A DNA stretch of 64,000 nt from Sphingomonadales bacterium 12-68-11. Its GTDB lineage: Bacteria; Pseudomonadota; Alphaproteobacteria; Sphingomonadales; Sphingomonadaceae. Position 1 is the stretch's first letter, and every line of letters starts with the position of its first letter. The notes below the pieces were generated by a model. That model was given only the letters and a program-made list of their open reading frames with translations. It had not been told where the DNA came from and did not search any database. The DNA is taken from NCBI GenBank assembly GCA_002279825.1, contig NCCV01000001.1, forward strand, positions 62,001 to 126,000, read 5' to 3'. Positions 40,416 to 50,334 of this stretch are shown here, one piece after another. The position numbers and the translations under genes are program-made.

Positions 40416-40492
40416 GGATTATCGTCCGCGTAGGCAGGGCCCGGCGCGTTTGCTAGGCAGCGGGCAAGAGTCGTTTGGGAAAGGACCTGGAG

Positions 40493-42007
40493 ATGAACGA
40501 AGTCACCACTATTTCGCGCGCGCAGCTCGAATATTCGGCCGCCGTGAAAGCCGCGCTGGCACGCAAGCCGCAGCTCTACATCAACGGCGAATGGGTCGAT
40601 AGCTCGGGCGGGGCCACGATCGACGTCGAGGATCCGTCCTCCGGCAAAGTGATCTCCAGCTTCGTCGAAGCGACCGACAAGGATATCGACCGCGCGGTCG
40701 CCGCCGCGCGCACGGCGTTCGACGATGGCCGCTGGCGCAACCTGCCGCCGATCGCGCGGGAAAAGGTCATGCACAAGATCGCCGACCTGATCGAAGCGCA
40801 CGCCGACGAGCTGGCCGAGCTCGAAGCGATCGACGTCGGCAAGCCCAAGGGCATGGCCGCCGTGGTCGACGTGCCCGGCGCCGCCGCGCACTTCCGCTAC
40901 ATGGCCGGCTGGGCCGGCAAGATCGGCGGCGAGACGCAGGCCCCTTACTCGATGCCGGGCGGGATGATGTTCGCCTATACGCTGAAGGAGCCGGTCGGCG
41001 TCTGCGCGCAGATCGTGCCGTGGAACTTCCCGCTGCTGATGGCCTGCCTCAAGATCGCCCCGGCGCTGGCCGCCGGCTGCACGACCGTGCTCAAGCCCGC
41101 CGAGCAGACCAGCCTGACCGCGCTGCGCCTGGCCGACCTGATCAACGAAGCCGGCGTGCCCGCCGGCGTGGTCAACATCGTCACCGGCTACGGCCACACC
41201 GCCGGCGACCGCATGGTCAAGCACCCCGACGTCGACAAGTTGGCGTTCACCGGCTCGACCGAAATCGGCAAGCTGATCAACCGCAACGCCACCGAGACGC
41301 TCAAGCACGTGACGCTCGAACTGGGCGGCAAGAGTCCGGTGGTGGTGATGCCCGATGTCGATGTCGCCAGCACCGCGCCGGGGGTGGCGGGCGCGATCTT
41401 CTTCAACTCGGGTCAGGTCTGCGTCGCCGGCAGCCGCCTCTATGCGCACAAGAGCGTGTTCGACGAAGTGATCGAAGGCATGGCCGCGACCGCCGATTTC
41501 TGGGCCCCGCGCCCCTCGCTCGATCCGGCCGCGCACATGGGCCCGCTGGTCAGCAAGGAACAGCATGAACGCGTGCTCGGCTACATCGACGCGGGCAAGC
41601 GCGATGGCGCCACCGTACTGATGGGCGGCGACGTGCCTTCGAACGACGGCGGTTACTACGTCAGCCCGACGATCCTGACCGACGTGAACCCGCAAATGAG
41701 CGTGGTGCGCGAGGAGATCTTCGGGCCGGTGGTGGTCGCCCAGCGGTTCGACGACCTCAACGACGTGGTCAAGGAAGCCAACGACACGCAGTACGGCCTC
41801 GCCGCGGGCGTGTGGACCAAGGACGTCAGCGCCGCGCACAAGATCGCCGCCCAGCTCAAGGCCGGCACCGTGTGGGTCAACTGCCACGCGATGATAGACC
41901 CCGCGCTGCCGTTCGGCGGCTACAAGGAATCGGGCATCGGCCACGAGCAGGGCCGCCTCGGGCTAGAGGCTTACCTCGAGACCAAGTCGGTGCTGATGAA
42001 GCTGTGA
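40493..42007 (+). CDS. Aldehyde dehydrogenase family protein
   Basis: The 504-residue NAD(P)-dependent enzyme has the cofactor region VPWNFPLLMACLKIAPALAAGCTTVLKPAEQT, catalytic Glu in VTLELGGKSPV and the nucleophile Cys in FFNSGQVCVAGSR, so it should be active. It resembles betaine/aromatic-aldehyde dehydrogenases. The start at 40493 follows GGACCTGGAG. It lies 86 bp after the PQQ alcohol dehydrogenase gene, so the two could oxidise an alcohol to an acid in two steps. A terminator follows. Confidence 0.9.
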   Translation: MNEVTTISRAQLEYSAAVKAALARKPQLYINGEWVDSSGGATIDVEDPSSGKVISSFVEATDKDIDRAVAAARTAFDDGRWRNLPPIAREKVMHKIADLIEAHADELAELEAIDVGKPKGMAAVVDVPGAAAHFRYMAGWAGKIGGETQAPYSMPGGMMFAYTLKEPVGVCAQIVPWNFPLLMACLKIAPALAAGCTTVLKPAEQTSLTALRLADLINEAGVPAGVVNIVTGYGHTAGDRMVKHPDVDKLAFTGSTEIGKLINRNATETLKHVTLELGGKSPVVVMPDVDVASTAPGVAGAIFFNSGQVCVAGSRLYAHKSVFDEVIEGMAATADFWAPRPSLDPAAHMGPLVSKEQHERVLGYIDAGKRDGATVLMGGDVPSNDGGYYVSPTILTDVNPQMSVVREEIFGPVVVAQRFDDLNDVVKEANDTQYGLAAGVWTKDVSAAHKIAAQLKAGTVWVNCHAMIDPALPFGGYKESGIGHEQGRLGLEAYLETKSVLMKL

Positions 42008-42022
42008 AGCTAAGCTTGATCG

Positions 42023-42057
42023 AAGGCCCGCCCCGCACCATGCGGCGGCGGGCCTTT
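42023..42057 (+). terminator. Rho-independent terminator after the aldehyde dehydrogenase gene
   Basis: The stem AAGGCCCGCC (42023-42032) / GGCGGGCCTT (42047-42056) is perfect over 10 bp, with a GC-rich loop and a short T-run ending in TTT. It lies 16 bp past the stop codon. Confidence 0.85.
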
Positions 42058-42089
42058 GCTTGTCCGGGGGAACTTTGGGGGGTTGTCGT

Positions 42090-42605
42090 ATGCTCAAGCT
42101 CTACAAGCTATCGGATGGTGGCGGCCAATACTGGGAGACCTGGGAGGAGGCGTCTGGCGTTCATCGAGTGCACTGGGGTGAGCTGGGAACCATTGGAGAA
42201 TCAAGGATCGTCAGATCGACGCTCTTCAGCAAGGCTGAAGCCCAGATTCAAAAGGAAATTGATTCCCTCGTTCCGATTGGTTTCCTTCCCATCGAACCCG
42301 AGGATCATGCCATCCTCATGATCGAATACGCGATTGAGGGGATGGGTTCGGAGTCTGATCTGAGGAAGCGACACGCCTTGGAAGATCGCATGAACGAGAC
42401 GTTGGGCTGGTCCGGCCTCGGTGCTTGCGATGGTGGCAGCATTGGCAGCGGGACGATGGAAGTATGCAATTTCGTGGTTAGTTTCGAGCTGGCCAAGAGG
42501 GCGATTGAGGCCGATTTGGCCGGGACCGAGTTTGCCGACTACACGCGAATCTATTGCGAGGGCGCCGATGACGAGAGTCTAAGCCCTGAGCGAGCCCCAG
42601 AATAA
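42090..42605 (+). CDS. Hypothetical protein with WGR-like N-terminal segment
   Basis: A 171-residue frame in DNA less GC-rich than its surroundings. The N terminus, LYKLSDGGGQYWETWEEASGVHRVHWGELGTIGE, recalls a WGR-type domain (Trp, Gly, Glu/Arg pattern), and the C-terminal LGWSGLGACDGGSIGSGTMEVCNFVVSFELAKRAIEADLAG is a block I recall from other uncharacterised proteins. It sits between a terminator and the amidohydrolase gene and interrupts the catabolic series, so recent acquisition is likely. Function is unknown. Confidence 0.65.
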   Translation: MLKLYKLSDGGGQYWETWEEASGVHRVHWGELGTIGESRIVRSTLFSKAEAQIQKEIDSLVPIGFLPIEPEDHAILMIEYAIEGMGSESDLRKRHALEDRMNETLGWSGLGACDGGSIGSGTMEVCNFVVSFELAKRAIEADLAGTEFADYTRIYCEGADDESLSPERAPE

Positions 42606-42620
42606 CTAGAGGAAAGTTCC

Positions 42621-43493
42621 GTGCCCATCGACCTCGCCAAGATCCGCGCCATCGACGTCCACGTCCACGCCGAGGTGAGCTGCCACGATCCCGAAGACCC
42701 GGTGATGGGCAAGTTCTTCGACGCCGCGAGCGCCTACTTCAAGGCGCCGCGCGAGCGGCCGAAGATGCCTGAGATCATCGAGCTGTACCGCGAGGCGCAG
42801 ATCGCGCTGGTGCTGTTCACGGTCGATTGCGAGAGCGCGATGGGCGCCAAGCGGGTGTCGAACTACGAAGTTGCCGAGCAGGCGCTCAAGAACGACGACA
42901 TCTGCCTGGCCTTCGCCTCGATCGATCCGCACAAGGGCAAGTACGGCGCACGCGAGGCGCGCGACCTGATCGAGAACCACGGGGTCAAGGGCTTCAAGTT
43001 CCACGGCATCGCGCAGAACGCGCATCCGGCGGACCGGATGGCCTATCCGATCTATGAGGTGATCGCTGAATACGGGTTGCCGGCGATCTTCCACACCGGC
43101 CATTCGGGCATGGGCACGGGCATGCGCGGCGGCGGGGGGATGCGGCTCAAGTACGGGCAGCCGATGCTGATCGACGATGTCGCGGTCGACTTCCCCGACA
43201 TGAAGATCATCCTCGCTCACCCGAGCTGGCCATGGGTCGACGAGAGCCTGTCGATGGCGCTGCACAAGACCAACGTCTACATCGACCTCAGCGGCTGGAG
43301 CCCGAAGTACTTCCCCAAGCAGGTGATCCAGTACGCCAACACCCAGCTCAAGCATAAGATGCTGTTCGGGACCGACTTCCCGCTGATCCACCCCGACAAG
43401 TGGATCGCCGCGGCGAAAGAGGTGGGCTTCCGCGAGGAAGTCATGCCCGGCATCATGAAGGACAACGCGGCCAAGGTGCTGGGGCTGGCGTGA
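42621..43493 (+). CDS. ACMSD-type amidohydrolase (4-hydroxyphenyl-beta-ketoacyl-CoA hydrolase-like)
   Basis: A 290-residue metal-dependent hydrolase: HxH in AIDVHVHAEVSC, FASIDPHKGKYGAREA, KGFKFHGIAQNAHPADRMAYPIYEVIAEYGLPAIFHTGHSGMGTG (metal His), IILAHPSWPWVDE and LFGTDFPLIHPDKW (catalytic Asp). The order matches proteins often annotated as 4-hydroxyphenyl-beta-ketoacyl-CoA hydrolase, which act in CoA-dependent hydroxycinnamate side-chain breakdown. The start is GTG with AGAGGAAAG ahead. It is coupled by GTGA to the next gene. Substrate identity is not proven. Confidence 0.75.
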   Translation: MPIDLAKIRAIDVHVHAEVSCHDPEDPVMGKFFDAASAYFKAPRERPKMPEIIELYREAQIALVLFTVDCESAMGAKRVSNYEVAEQALKNDDICLAFASIDPHKGKYGAREARDLIENHGVKGFKFHGIAQNAHPADRMAYPIYEVIAEYGLPAIFHTGHSGMGTGMRGGGGMRLKYGQPMLIDDVAVDFPDMKIILAHPSWPWVDESLSMALHKTNVYIDLSGWSPKYFPKQVIQYANTQLKHKMLFGTDFPLIHPDKWIAAAKEVGFREEVMPGIMKDNAAKVLGLA

Positions 43494-43948
43494 GCGATCC
43501 CTCTGACATCCGCGCCTGGCAGCGGCTGTCGGAGCGGCTGACCACGTCGGGCCGGCTCGAACCGCACGATCCAGCGCGGCTGGCCGCGCTCGGCGTGCGG
43601 CACGTGATCAACCTGGCGATGCCCGATCACCCGGAAGCACTGCCCGATGCTGGTGCCGTCTTCGCGGCTCAAGGCATTGCCTACACGCACATCCCGGTGC
43701 CCTTCGATGCGCCGACGGACGCGCACTACGAGGCCTTCGCGGCGGCTCTGCAAGCGCCTGGGCCGGTCCACGTCCACTGCATCATGAACTGGCGCGTGTC
43801 GGCGTTCTGTTACCGCTACCACCGCGACGCTTGCGGGATGCCCGAGGGTGAGGCACGAACGCTGATGGAGCGGCAATGGTCGCCCGAGACAAGCGAGCAC
43901 GAGGACGCCCCGACCTGGGCCGCGTTCGTCGCGCCGCGGGGGAGCTGA
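43490..43948 (+). CDS. Protein tyrosine phosphatase-like protein (Cx4R variant)
   Basis: A 152-residue protein of the DUF442/dual-specificity phosphatase fold. The P-loop reads VHVHCIMNWRVSAFCYRYHRD: the nucleophile Cys is followed by only four residues before Arg, where classical enzymes have five. As I recall, related bacterial proteins have HCxxNxRxSAF too, so this may be a family trait. It is coupled at both ends (GTGA upstream, TGATG downstream) within an amidohydrolase-phosphatase-SDR run. Whether it has phosphatase activity is open. Confidence 0.65.
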   Translation: MSDPSDIRAWQRLSERLTTSGRLEPHDPARLAALGVRHVINLAMPDHPEALPDAGAVFAAQGIAYTHIPVPFDAPTDAHYEAFAAALQAPGPVHVHCIMNWRVSAFCYRYHRDACGMPEGEARTLMERQWSPETSEHEDAPTWAAFVAPRGS

Positions 43949-44694
43949 TGGACTTTCACGGCCAGCATATCGTCGTCACCGGCGCCTCGAGCGGGATCGG
44001 CCTGGTCACCGCCGGGCTGTTGGCCGCGCGCGGCGCCCGCGTGACGCTGATCGCGCGGCGCGCCGACAAGCTCGAAGAGGCCAGGCAGGCGATCGGCGGG
44101 CGCACCGCCTGGGCCGTGGCCGATGTCGGCGACAAGGCGCAGCTCGACGCCGCGCTCGACGCCGCGGTCCACCAGAACGGCCCGATCCACGGATTGTTCG
44201 CCAATGCCGGGATGACCGGCGGGTTCACGCCGGCGGTGGCGTTCGACAGCGACGTGTTCGAGCAGACCCTCCGCGTGAACCTGACCAGCGTGTTCTGGGC
44301 GATCCAGAAGGTCCTGCCGGGCATGATCGAGGCGCAGGGCGGGGTGATCCTGGTCACCGGCTCGATGAGCTCCAAGCGCGGCATGGCGATGAACCCGGCC
44401 TATGTCGCCAGCAAGCACGGCGTGCTCGGGCTGACGCGGGCGATCGCGGTCGAGATGGCACCGCACGGGATCCGCGCCAACTGCGTGATTCCCGGCTTCA
44501 TCCGCACCGAGGCGCTCGACCGCATCCCGCCCGAGCAGCAGGGCAAGATCGCCGGCCGTATCCCCCAGCGCCGCATGGGCACGCCGATGGAGCTGGCCGA
44601 AGTCGCCGCGTTCCTGCTCAGCGATGCCGCCAGCCACGTCACCGGGCAGGACTGGGCGGTCGACGGCGGGGTGCTGGAGAGTATCGAGGTTTGA
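43948..44694 (+). CDS. Short-chain dehydrogenase/reductase
   Basis: A 248-residue classical SDR: cofactor motif VVTGASSGIGLVTAGLLAARG, NAG motif in FANAGMTGGF, catalytic Ser in LVTGSMSSKRG and YVASKHGVLG (Tyr-x3-Lys), and IRANCVIPGFIRTEALDRIP. The end, GQDWAVDGGVLESIEV, is typical of FabG-like members. It follows the phosphatase-like gene with TGATG overlap. A 136-bp repeat-filled spacer separates it from the next gene. Confidence 0.9.
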   Translation: MDFHGQHIVVTGASSGIGLVTAGLLAARGARVTLIARRADKLEEARQAIGGRTAWAVADVGDKAQLDAALDAAVHQNGPIHGLFANAGMTGGFTPAVAFDSDVFEQTLRVNLTSVFWAIQKVLPGMIEAQGGVILVTGSMSSKRGMAMNPAYVASKHGVLGLTRAIAVEMAPHGIRANCVIPGFIRTEALDRIPPEQQGKIAGRIPQRRMGTPMELAEVAAFLLSDAASHVTGQDWAVDGGVLESIEV

Positions 44695-44700
44695 TCGAGC

Positions 44701-44817
44701 CCTCTCCCCTTCAGGGGAGAGGGTTGGGAGAGGGGAACGCCCACGACGCCCCCTCTCAACTACGGCTAGCGAGCAAGCTCGCAAGCCTTCGTTTCTCTCC
44801 CCTAAAGGGGAGAGAGC
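44701..44817. repeat. Palindromic intergenic element, second copy
   Basis: Two hairpins, CCCTCTCCCC-TTCA-GGGGAGAGGG (44701-44724) and CTCTCCCC-TAAA-GGGGAGAG near 44796-44815, frame a central unit CTACGGCTAGCGAGCAAGCTCGCAAGCC. The outer hairpins match the ligB/ligC spacer, and the central unit matches the one at about 62379-62405. It belongs to a dispersed intergenic repeat family. Confidence 0.88.
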
Positions 44818-44830
44818 AGAACAGGAGAAC

Positions 44831-45841
44831 ATGATGCGCGCGTGGATGTTGCCGGCTGGGTCGGACGGGTTCGACAAGCTCTATCTGGCCGAGTTGCCCG
44901 ATCCCGAGCCCGGCCCAGGCGAAGTGCTGATCGCGCCCGGCGCCTGGTCGATCAACTACCGCGATTTCGCGGTCGCCGCCGGCAAGTATTTTAGCGGAGC
45001 GCTAACCGAGCCGGTCGTGCCGCTGTCGGACGGCGCGGGCACCGTGCTGGCGGTCGGTGACGGCGTCACCGCCTTCGCGCCGGGGGACCGGGTCCAGGGC
45101 AGCTTCTTCCTCGACTGGATCGACGGCCCGCCGGTAATGAGCCGCGCGCTGGGCGACGGCAAGGCGCCGGGCATGCTGGCGGAGAAGGTCCTGCTGCCCG
45201 CGCAGGGCGTGGTGAAAGCCGCCGCGAGCCTGACGCTCGCCGAAGCCGCCTGCATGCCTTGCGCCGGTGTGACGGTGTGGAACGCGCTGTTCAACGGCGG
45301 GCGGCCGATCGGTCCCGGCAGCAAGGTGCTGGTGCTCGGCACCGGCGGCGTCTCGCTGATCGCGCTGGCGGTGGCCAAGGCTGCCGGGGCCGAGGTCATC
45401 GCCACCAGCTCGTCCGACGCAAAGCTCGAGCGGGTCAGGGCGCTCGGCGCGGATCATACCGTCAATTACAAGACCACGCCCGAATGGGGCACGGCAGTCG
45501 CGCAGCAATTCGGCGGGGCCGACAAGGTGGTCGAAGTGGGCGGCGTCGGCACGCTCGAACAATCGATCGCCGCGCTGGCGCCCAACGGCGAAGCGGCCAT
45601 GATCGGCTTCCTGGCTGACGGCTCGCCGCCCAATCCGCGCGCGCTGATGTTCACCGGCGGCTCGATCCGCGGCATCTTCGTCGGCTCGGTGGCGATGGCG
45701 AATGCGCTCAACGCCTTCATCGATGCGCACGGCGTGAAGCCTGCGATCGGCAAGACATTCGCTTTCGAGGATGTTCCGGCCGCTTATGCCCATGCCTGGG
45801 GGCCGGACAGCTTCGGCAAGACGGTGATCGAGCTTAGCTAA
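44831..45841 (+). CDS. Zinc-free medium-chain alcohol dehydrogenase / quinone oxidoreductase family protein
   Basis: A 336-residue MDR protein. The GroES-like N-terminal part (PGPGEVLIAPGAWSINYRDFAVAAGKY, DRVQGSFFLDWIDG) has no cysteine cluster for structural zinc. The Rossmann motif is KVLVLGTGGVSLIALAVAKAAGAEVIATSSSD. Such proteins reduce enones or oxidise alcohols with NAD(P)H. AGGAG lies close upstream of ATG 44831. The gene follows the SDR after a repeat element; substrate unknown. Confidence 0.87.
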   Translation: MMRAWMLPAGSDGFDKLYLAELPDPEPGPGEVLIAPGAWSINYRDFAVAAGKYFSGALTEPVVPLSDGAGTVLAVGDGVTAFAPGDRVQGSFFLDWIDGPPVMSRALGDGKAPGMLAEKVLLPAQGVVKAAASLTLAEAACMPCAGVTVWNALFNGGRPIGPGSKVLVLGTGGVSLIALAVAKAAGAEVIATSSSDAKLERVRALGADHTVNYKTTPEWGTAVAQQFGGADKVVEVGGVGTLEQSIAALAPNGEAAMIGFLADGSPPNPRALMFTGGSIRGIFVGSVAMANALNAFIDAHGVKPAIGKTFAFEDVPAAYAHAWGPDSFGKTVIELS

Positions 45842-45951
45842 CGCCCAACGCCCGTTCGTGTCGATGGGTGTCGTCAGTCGAGGCACCCGCGCGACGGTTC
45901 TCGACTTCGCTCGAACCGAACGGATAAGATTGGGATGAGAGGATAAGCGAT

Positions 45952-46851
45952 ATGTGGGAAGTGCGCGTCACGCCGTCGGGCGACTTCGACAACCACGCGG
46001 CCGACTACGCCCACATCGAGGTCGCGCCGCTGACCGCGGCGATGGGCGCCGAAGTGGTCGGCGCGCGGCTGCCCGAGATGAGCGACGCGGCGTTCGAGGA
46101 GCTCAAGCAGGCGCTCTATCGCCACAAGATGATCTACTTGCGGGGTCAGCACCTGACCCATGCCGAGCACGAGGCGTTCGGCGCGCGGCTCGGGCCCTTC
46201 GCGGTCGATGCCTATACGCAAGGCGTGCCCGGACACCGCGAGGTTCACCCGATCATCAAGGAAGCCGACACCAAAGTGCCGAGCCTGTTCGGGGGCGGCT
46301 GGCACACCGACAGCCCGTTCCTCGACGAGCCGCCCGCGATCACCACGCTGCGCGCGGTCGAAGTCCCGCCGTTCGGCGGCGACACCCACTGGGCCAACTG
46401 CGCGCTCGCCTTCCGGCATCTCAGCAAGACTTATCGGGACATGCTGCGCGGGCTGCGCGTCCACATGTCGGCACGCAACAACTACCTCACGCAGGGCGTG
46501 CTGCTGGGCACGCCGATCGCGTTCTCCAACGAGGAGACCAAGCAGGCCGGGCTCGAAGGCCGCTACCACCCGCTGGTCCGCACTCACCCCGAGACCGGCG
46601 AGGAATCGCTCTACATCTGCGACACTTACACCGTCGGCTTCGAGGGCATGACCACCGCCGAGGCCAAGCCGATCGTCGACTTCCTGGTGGCGCACTGCAC
46701 CCAGGCCGCCTTCACCTGCCGGCTGCGCTGGGAGCCGGGCACCGTGGCGATGTGGGACAACCGCGCCGCGATGCACCTCGGCCCCAACGACTACGACGGG
46801 TATCGGCGCGAGATGTACCGCACGACCACGGCGGGGACGAAACCGGTTTAA
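45952..46851 (+). CDS. TauD/TfdA family 2-oxoglutarate-dependent dioxygenase
   Basis: A 299-residue Fe(II) dioxygenase. The facial triad is shown by GGWHTDSPFLDEP (HxD) and the distal His in VAMWDNRAAMHLGPNDY, and the 2-oxoglutarate arginine in RREMYRTTT. The family hydroxylates taurine, aryloxyacetates and other acids, sometimes causing ether cleavage. The 110-bp upstream spacer carries a GGTTCTCGACTTCGCTCGAACC palindrome. The catabolic setting suggests an aromatic acid substrate, which is inference. Confidence 0.88.
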   Translation: MWEVRVTPSGDFDNHAADYAHIEVAPLTAAMGAEVVGARLPEMSDAAFEELKQALYRHKMIYLRGQHLTHAEHEAFGARLGPFAVDAYTQGVPGHREVHPIIKEADTKVPSLFGGGWHTDSPFLDEPPAITTLRAVEVPPFGGDTHWANCALAFRHLSKTYRDMLRGLRVHMSARNNYLTQGVLLGTPIAFSNEETKQAGLEGRYHPLVRTHPETGEESLYICDTYTVGFEGMTTAEAKPIVDFLVAHCTQAAFTCRLRWEPGTVAMWDNRAAMHLGPNDYDGYRREMYRTTTAGTKPV

Positions 46852-46891
46852 GCGGCTATCATGGCCCGGGATTCGTCGCCGGGGGGCCACC

Positions 46892-47596
46892 ATGTTTCGA
46901 ATGCTCAAGGTCGCGCCGCCGCCGCACGGCTGGAACGCGGTCGCCTGGGAGCTGGTGATCGTCACTGTCGGCGTGCTGATGGCGCTGGCCGCGCAGCAGG
47001 CGGTCGAGGAGTGGAACTGGCGCGCGGTGGCCGCACAGGAGCGCGCCCTGCTGCGCACCGAGGTCCGCGACAATCTGGATGCCATCCAGGACAGACTGGT
47101 GGTCGAGCCCTGCCTGGTCCGCAAGCTCGGGGAGATTCGCCTGGTGCTCGAACGCGCCGCCAACGACGAGCCGCTCGGCATCACCGGGCTGGTCGGGCTG
47201 CCTTTGCCGTCGGTCGGCGCGAAGGGCGCGTGGAACATCGCGCTGGCCGGTCAGGGCCTGTCGCACATGCCGCACAAAGAACAGCTCGGCTTCAGCAACG
47301 CCTTCGCCAACTTCGAGAACTGGGATCGCGTCCGCGACGAGGAACGTGCCGCCTGGCTCGATCTCGCGGTGCTCGATCGTCCGGAGACCCTGACCGACGC
47401 CGATTGGCCGGGCATCCGCCGGGCCTATGCACGGGCCGTGGCGGCGCAAGTCCGCATCGCGAGCGTCGGCCGGTTCATCTTCCGGACCGGTACGATGGGC
47501 GAGCGCCCCCAAACGCTCGAATCCGCGCAAGCCCGGTTCGACCAGGCGCCTTACGGCAAGGAGATCTGCGCGCCGCTATTGGCGGTCGGCCGCTAG
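46892..47596 (+). CDS. Hypothetical single-pass membrane protein
   Basis: A 234-residue protein with one N-terminal membrane helix (AWELVIVTVGVLMALAAQQAVEEW) and a helical, probably periplasmic remainder beginning AQERALLRTEVRDNLDAI. Related small proteins with a WNAIAxELxIVxxGVLxAL-like start occur in sphingomonads by recollection. No catalytic motif is seen. It is tail-to-tail with the next gene, overlapping four bases. Confidence 0.7.
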   Translation: MFRMLKVAPPPHGWNAVAWELVIVTVGVLMALAAQQAVEEWNWRAVAAQERALLRTEVRDNLDAIQDRLVVEPCLVRKLGEIRLVLERAANDEPLGITGLVGLPLPSVGAKGAWNIALAGQGLSHMPHKEQLGFSNAFANFENWDRVRDEERAAWLDLAVLDRPETLTDADWPGIRRAYARAVAAQVRIASVGRFIFRTGTMGERPQTLESAQARFDQAPYGKEICAPLLAVGR

Positions 47597-48201
47597 CCAG
47601 CCTTGCTCGCTGCCACGAGCGAATCCCACGTCGCCCAGTCGATCGCGCGCCCGGGATAGGCGACTTTCGCGAACGGCCATTCGGCCTGCACCCACGCGGT
47701 CACCCAGCGGTAGAGTTCGGCGTCGAAGCCGGCGTCGTACTCGGCCTTGGTGACCCACAGCGTGACGACGGCATCGTACCCTTCGACGGTGCTGGGATAG
47801 ACGTAGACGCAGCCCCGCTCGCGCTTTCCGTCGGGCGTGAGCACGGCGTAGGCGAACGATTCGCGTTTCTCGAAGCGGGCCTGTTCGGTTTCCATGTCGC
47901 GCATGGCATCGGCGGCCGAGATGTCCTTGTGGGGCCAGGCGGTGCTGCGAGTGAACGTCTGCTGCAGGTGTTCGATCGACGACATGTAAGCGGCGAAATC
48001 GATGTCCACGAGTTCGGGGCCGAGCGGCACGAGCTTGAAGCGGGCGGCTTCGGCCAGTCTCGGAACGGCGAAATCGGCGGAGACGAACGGCGCCGCAGGG
48101 CGGGTCGCGGGCGCCGGATCAGTAGACTGCGCGATGGCCGGCGATCCGGCCAGGGCAAGCATCGCCAGCGCCAGGCCGGCACCTGTGAACCTGAATTTCA
48201 T
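47593..48201 (-). CDS. Secreted protein of unknown function with GNAT-like segment
   Basis: A 202-residue exported protein (signal peptide to about PAIAQ). The central and C-terminal region, ESFAYAVLTPDGKRERGCVYVYPSTVEGYDAVVTLWVTKAEYD, resembles an acetyltransferase-like fold without the acetyl-CoA loop. I do not recognise a named family. It lies 121 bp downstream of the VOC gene on the same strand. Confidence 0.65.
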   Translation of the reverse strand: MKFRFTGAGLALAMLALAGSPAIAQSTDPAPATRPAAPFVSADFAVPRLAEAARFKLVPLGPELVDIDFAAYMSSIEHLQQTFTRSTAWPHKDISAADAMRDMETEQARFEKRESFAYAVLTPDGKRERGCVYVYPSTVEGYDAVVTLWVTKAEYDAGFDAELYRWVTAWVQAEWPFAKVAYPGRAIDWATWDSLVAASKAG

Positions 48202-48322
48202 TCGGTCTGCTCCTCAAGGGCCAAGGCCCTTCAGTCCACCCGAACTCCCGCTTCAGGATTGCCCAGTTTCGCGCGGATCGCCAGCAGGAACTCGCGGCCC
48301 CCTAAGCAAAACGTCGCGGTCT

Positions 48323-48724
48323 TCAGTCCGCGAAGAAGTTCAGTTCGAGCAGCACGTTGTTCGGGTCTGGCGTGAAGATCTGGCGCAGGTTGATCGCGGC
48401 GACCAGGTTCTCCTGGTAGTCCGCGCCCATCGCGTCGAGCCGGCCCTTGATCTCGTCGTAGCCGACGCACTTGAGCGCCACATGGTGGAGCGCGCCGGTC
48501 AGCGAGCCGGGCTGCACCTCGCGGTCGTAAGTGCGGTAGCAGTCGAGCGAGTTGATGTGGATGATCGCGCGGTTCTCGCCGTCGAACATCCAGGTCGCGG
48601 TCTGCGGCGTCAGCGGCGGCGGCGCGTCCTTGCGCACCAGGCCGAGCAGCGTGCCGTAGAACTCGGCGGTCTCGTCCAGCCGATCGGTGATGATGTTGAC
48701 GTGGTCGAGCGCTTCGACGTTCAT
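48323..48724 (-). CDS. VOC (glyoxalase/dioxygenase) superfamily protein
   Basis: A 133-residue protein with paired beta-alpha-beta-beta-beta modules: LDHVNIITDRLDETAEFYGTLLGLVRKD and LHHVALKCVGYDEIKGRLDAMGADYQ, ending DPNNVLLELNF. Metal ligand candidates are His in DHVNI, His in HHVAL and Glu in LLELNF. Members include glyoxalases and extradiol dioxygenases. It is divergent from ligM, sharing a spacer with palindromic sites, and may be co-regulated. Confidence 0.85.
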   Translation of the reverse strand: MNVEALDHVNIITDRLDETAEFYGTLLGLVRKDAPPPLTPQTATWMFDGENRAIIHINSLDCYRTYDREVQPGSLTGALHHVALKCVGYDEIKGRLDAMGADYQENLVAAINLRQIFTPDPNNVLLELNFFAD

Positions 48725-48772
48725 CCCGCCTTGTCCTCTCCAGCGTGGGCCGCTTTGGCCTTGCGCGCGTAG

Positions 48773-50254
<1,482 letters not shown>

Positions 50255-50284
50255 CGCGAGACTGACGGCAAAAGCCGACTTAAG

Positions 50285-50320
50285 AAGGCCCGCGGACCGA
50301 CCAGGTTCGCGGGCCTTTTT
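50285..50320 (+). terminator. Rho-independent terminator after ligM
   Basis: The stem AAGGCCCGCG (50285-50294-like) pairs with CGCGGGCCTT, closing a loop containing GACCGACCAGGTT, and ends in TTTTT (to 50320). It sits 30 bp downstream of the ligM stop. Confidence 0.92.
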
Positions 50321-50334
50321 CGTGGGAGAGACGC

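Noticed and set aside
40118..41944. 608-codon minus-strand frame opposite the aldehyde dehydrogenase
   Set aside because: The plus-strand gene has full catalytic motifs; the shadow spans two unrelated genes.
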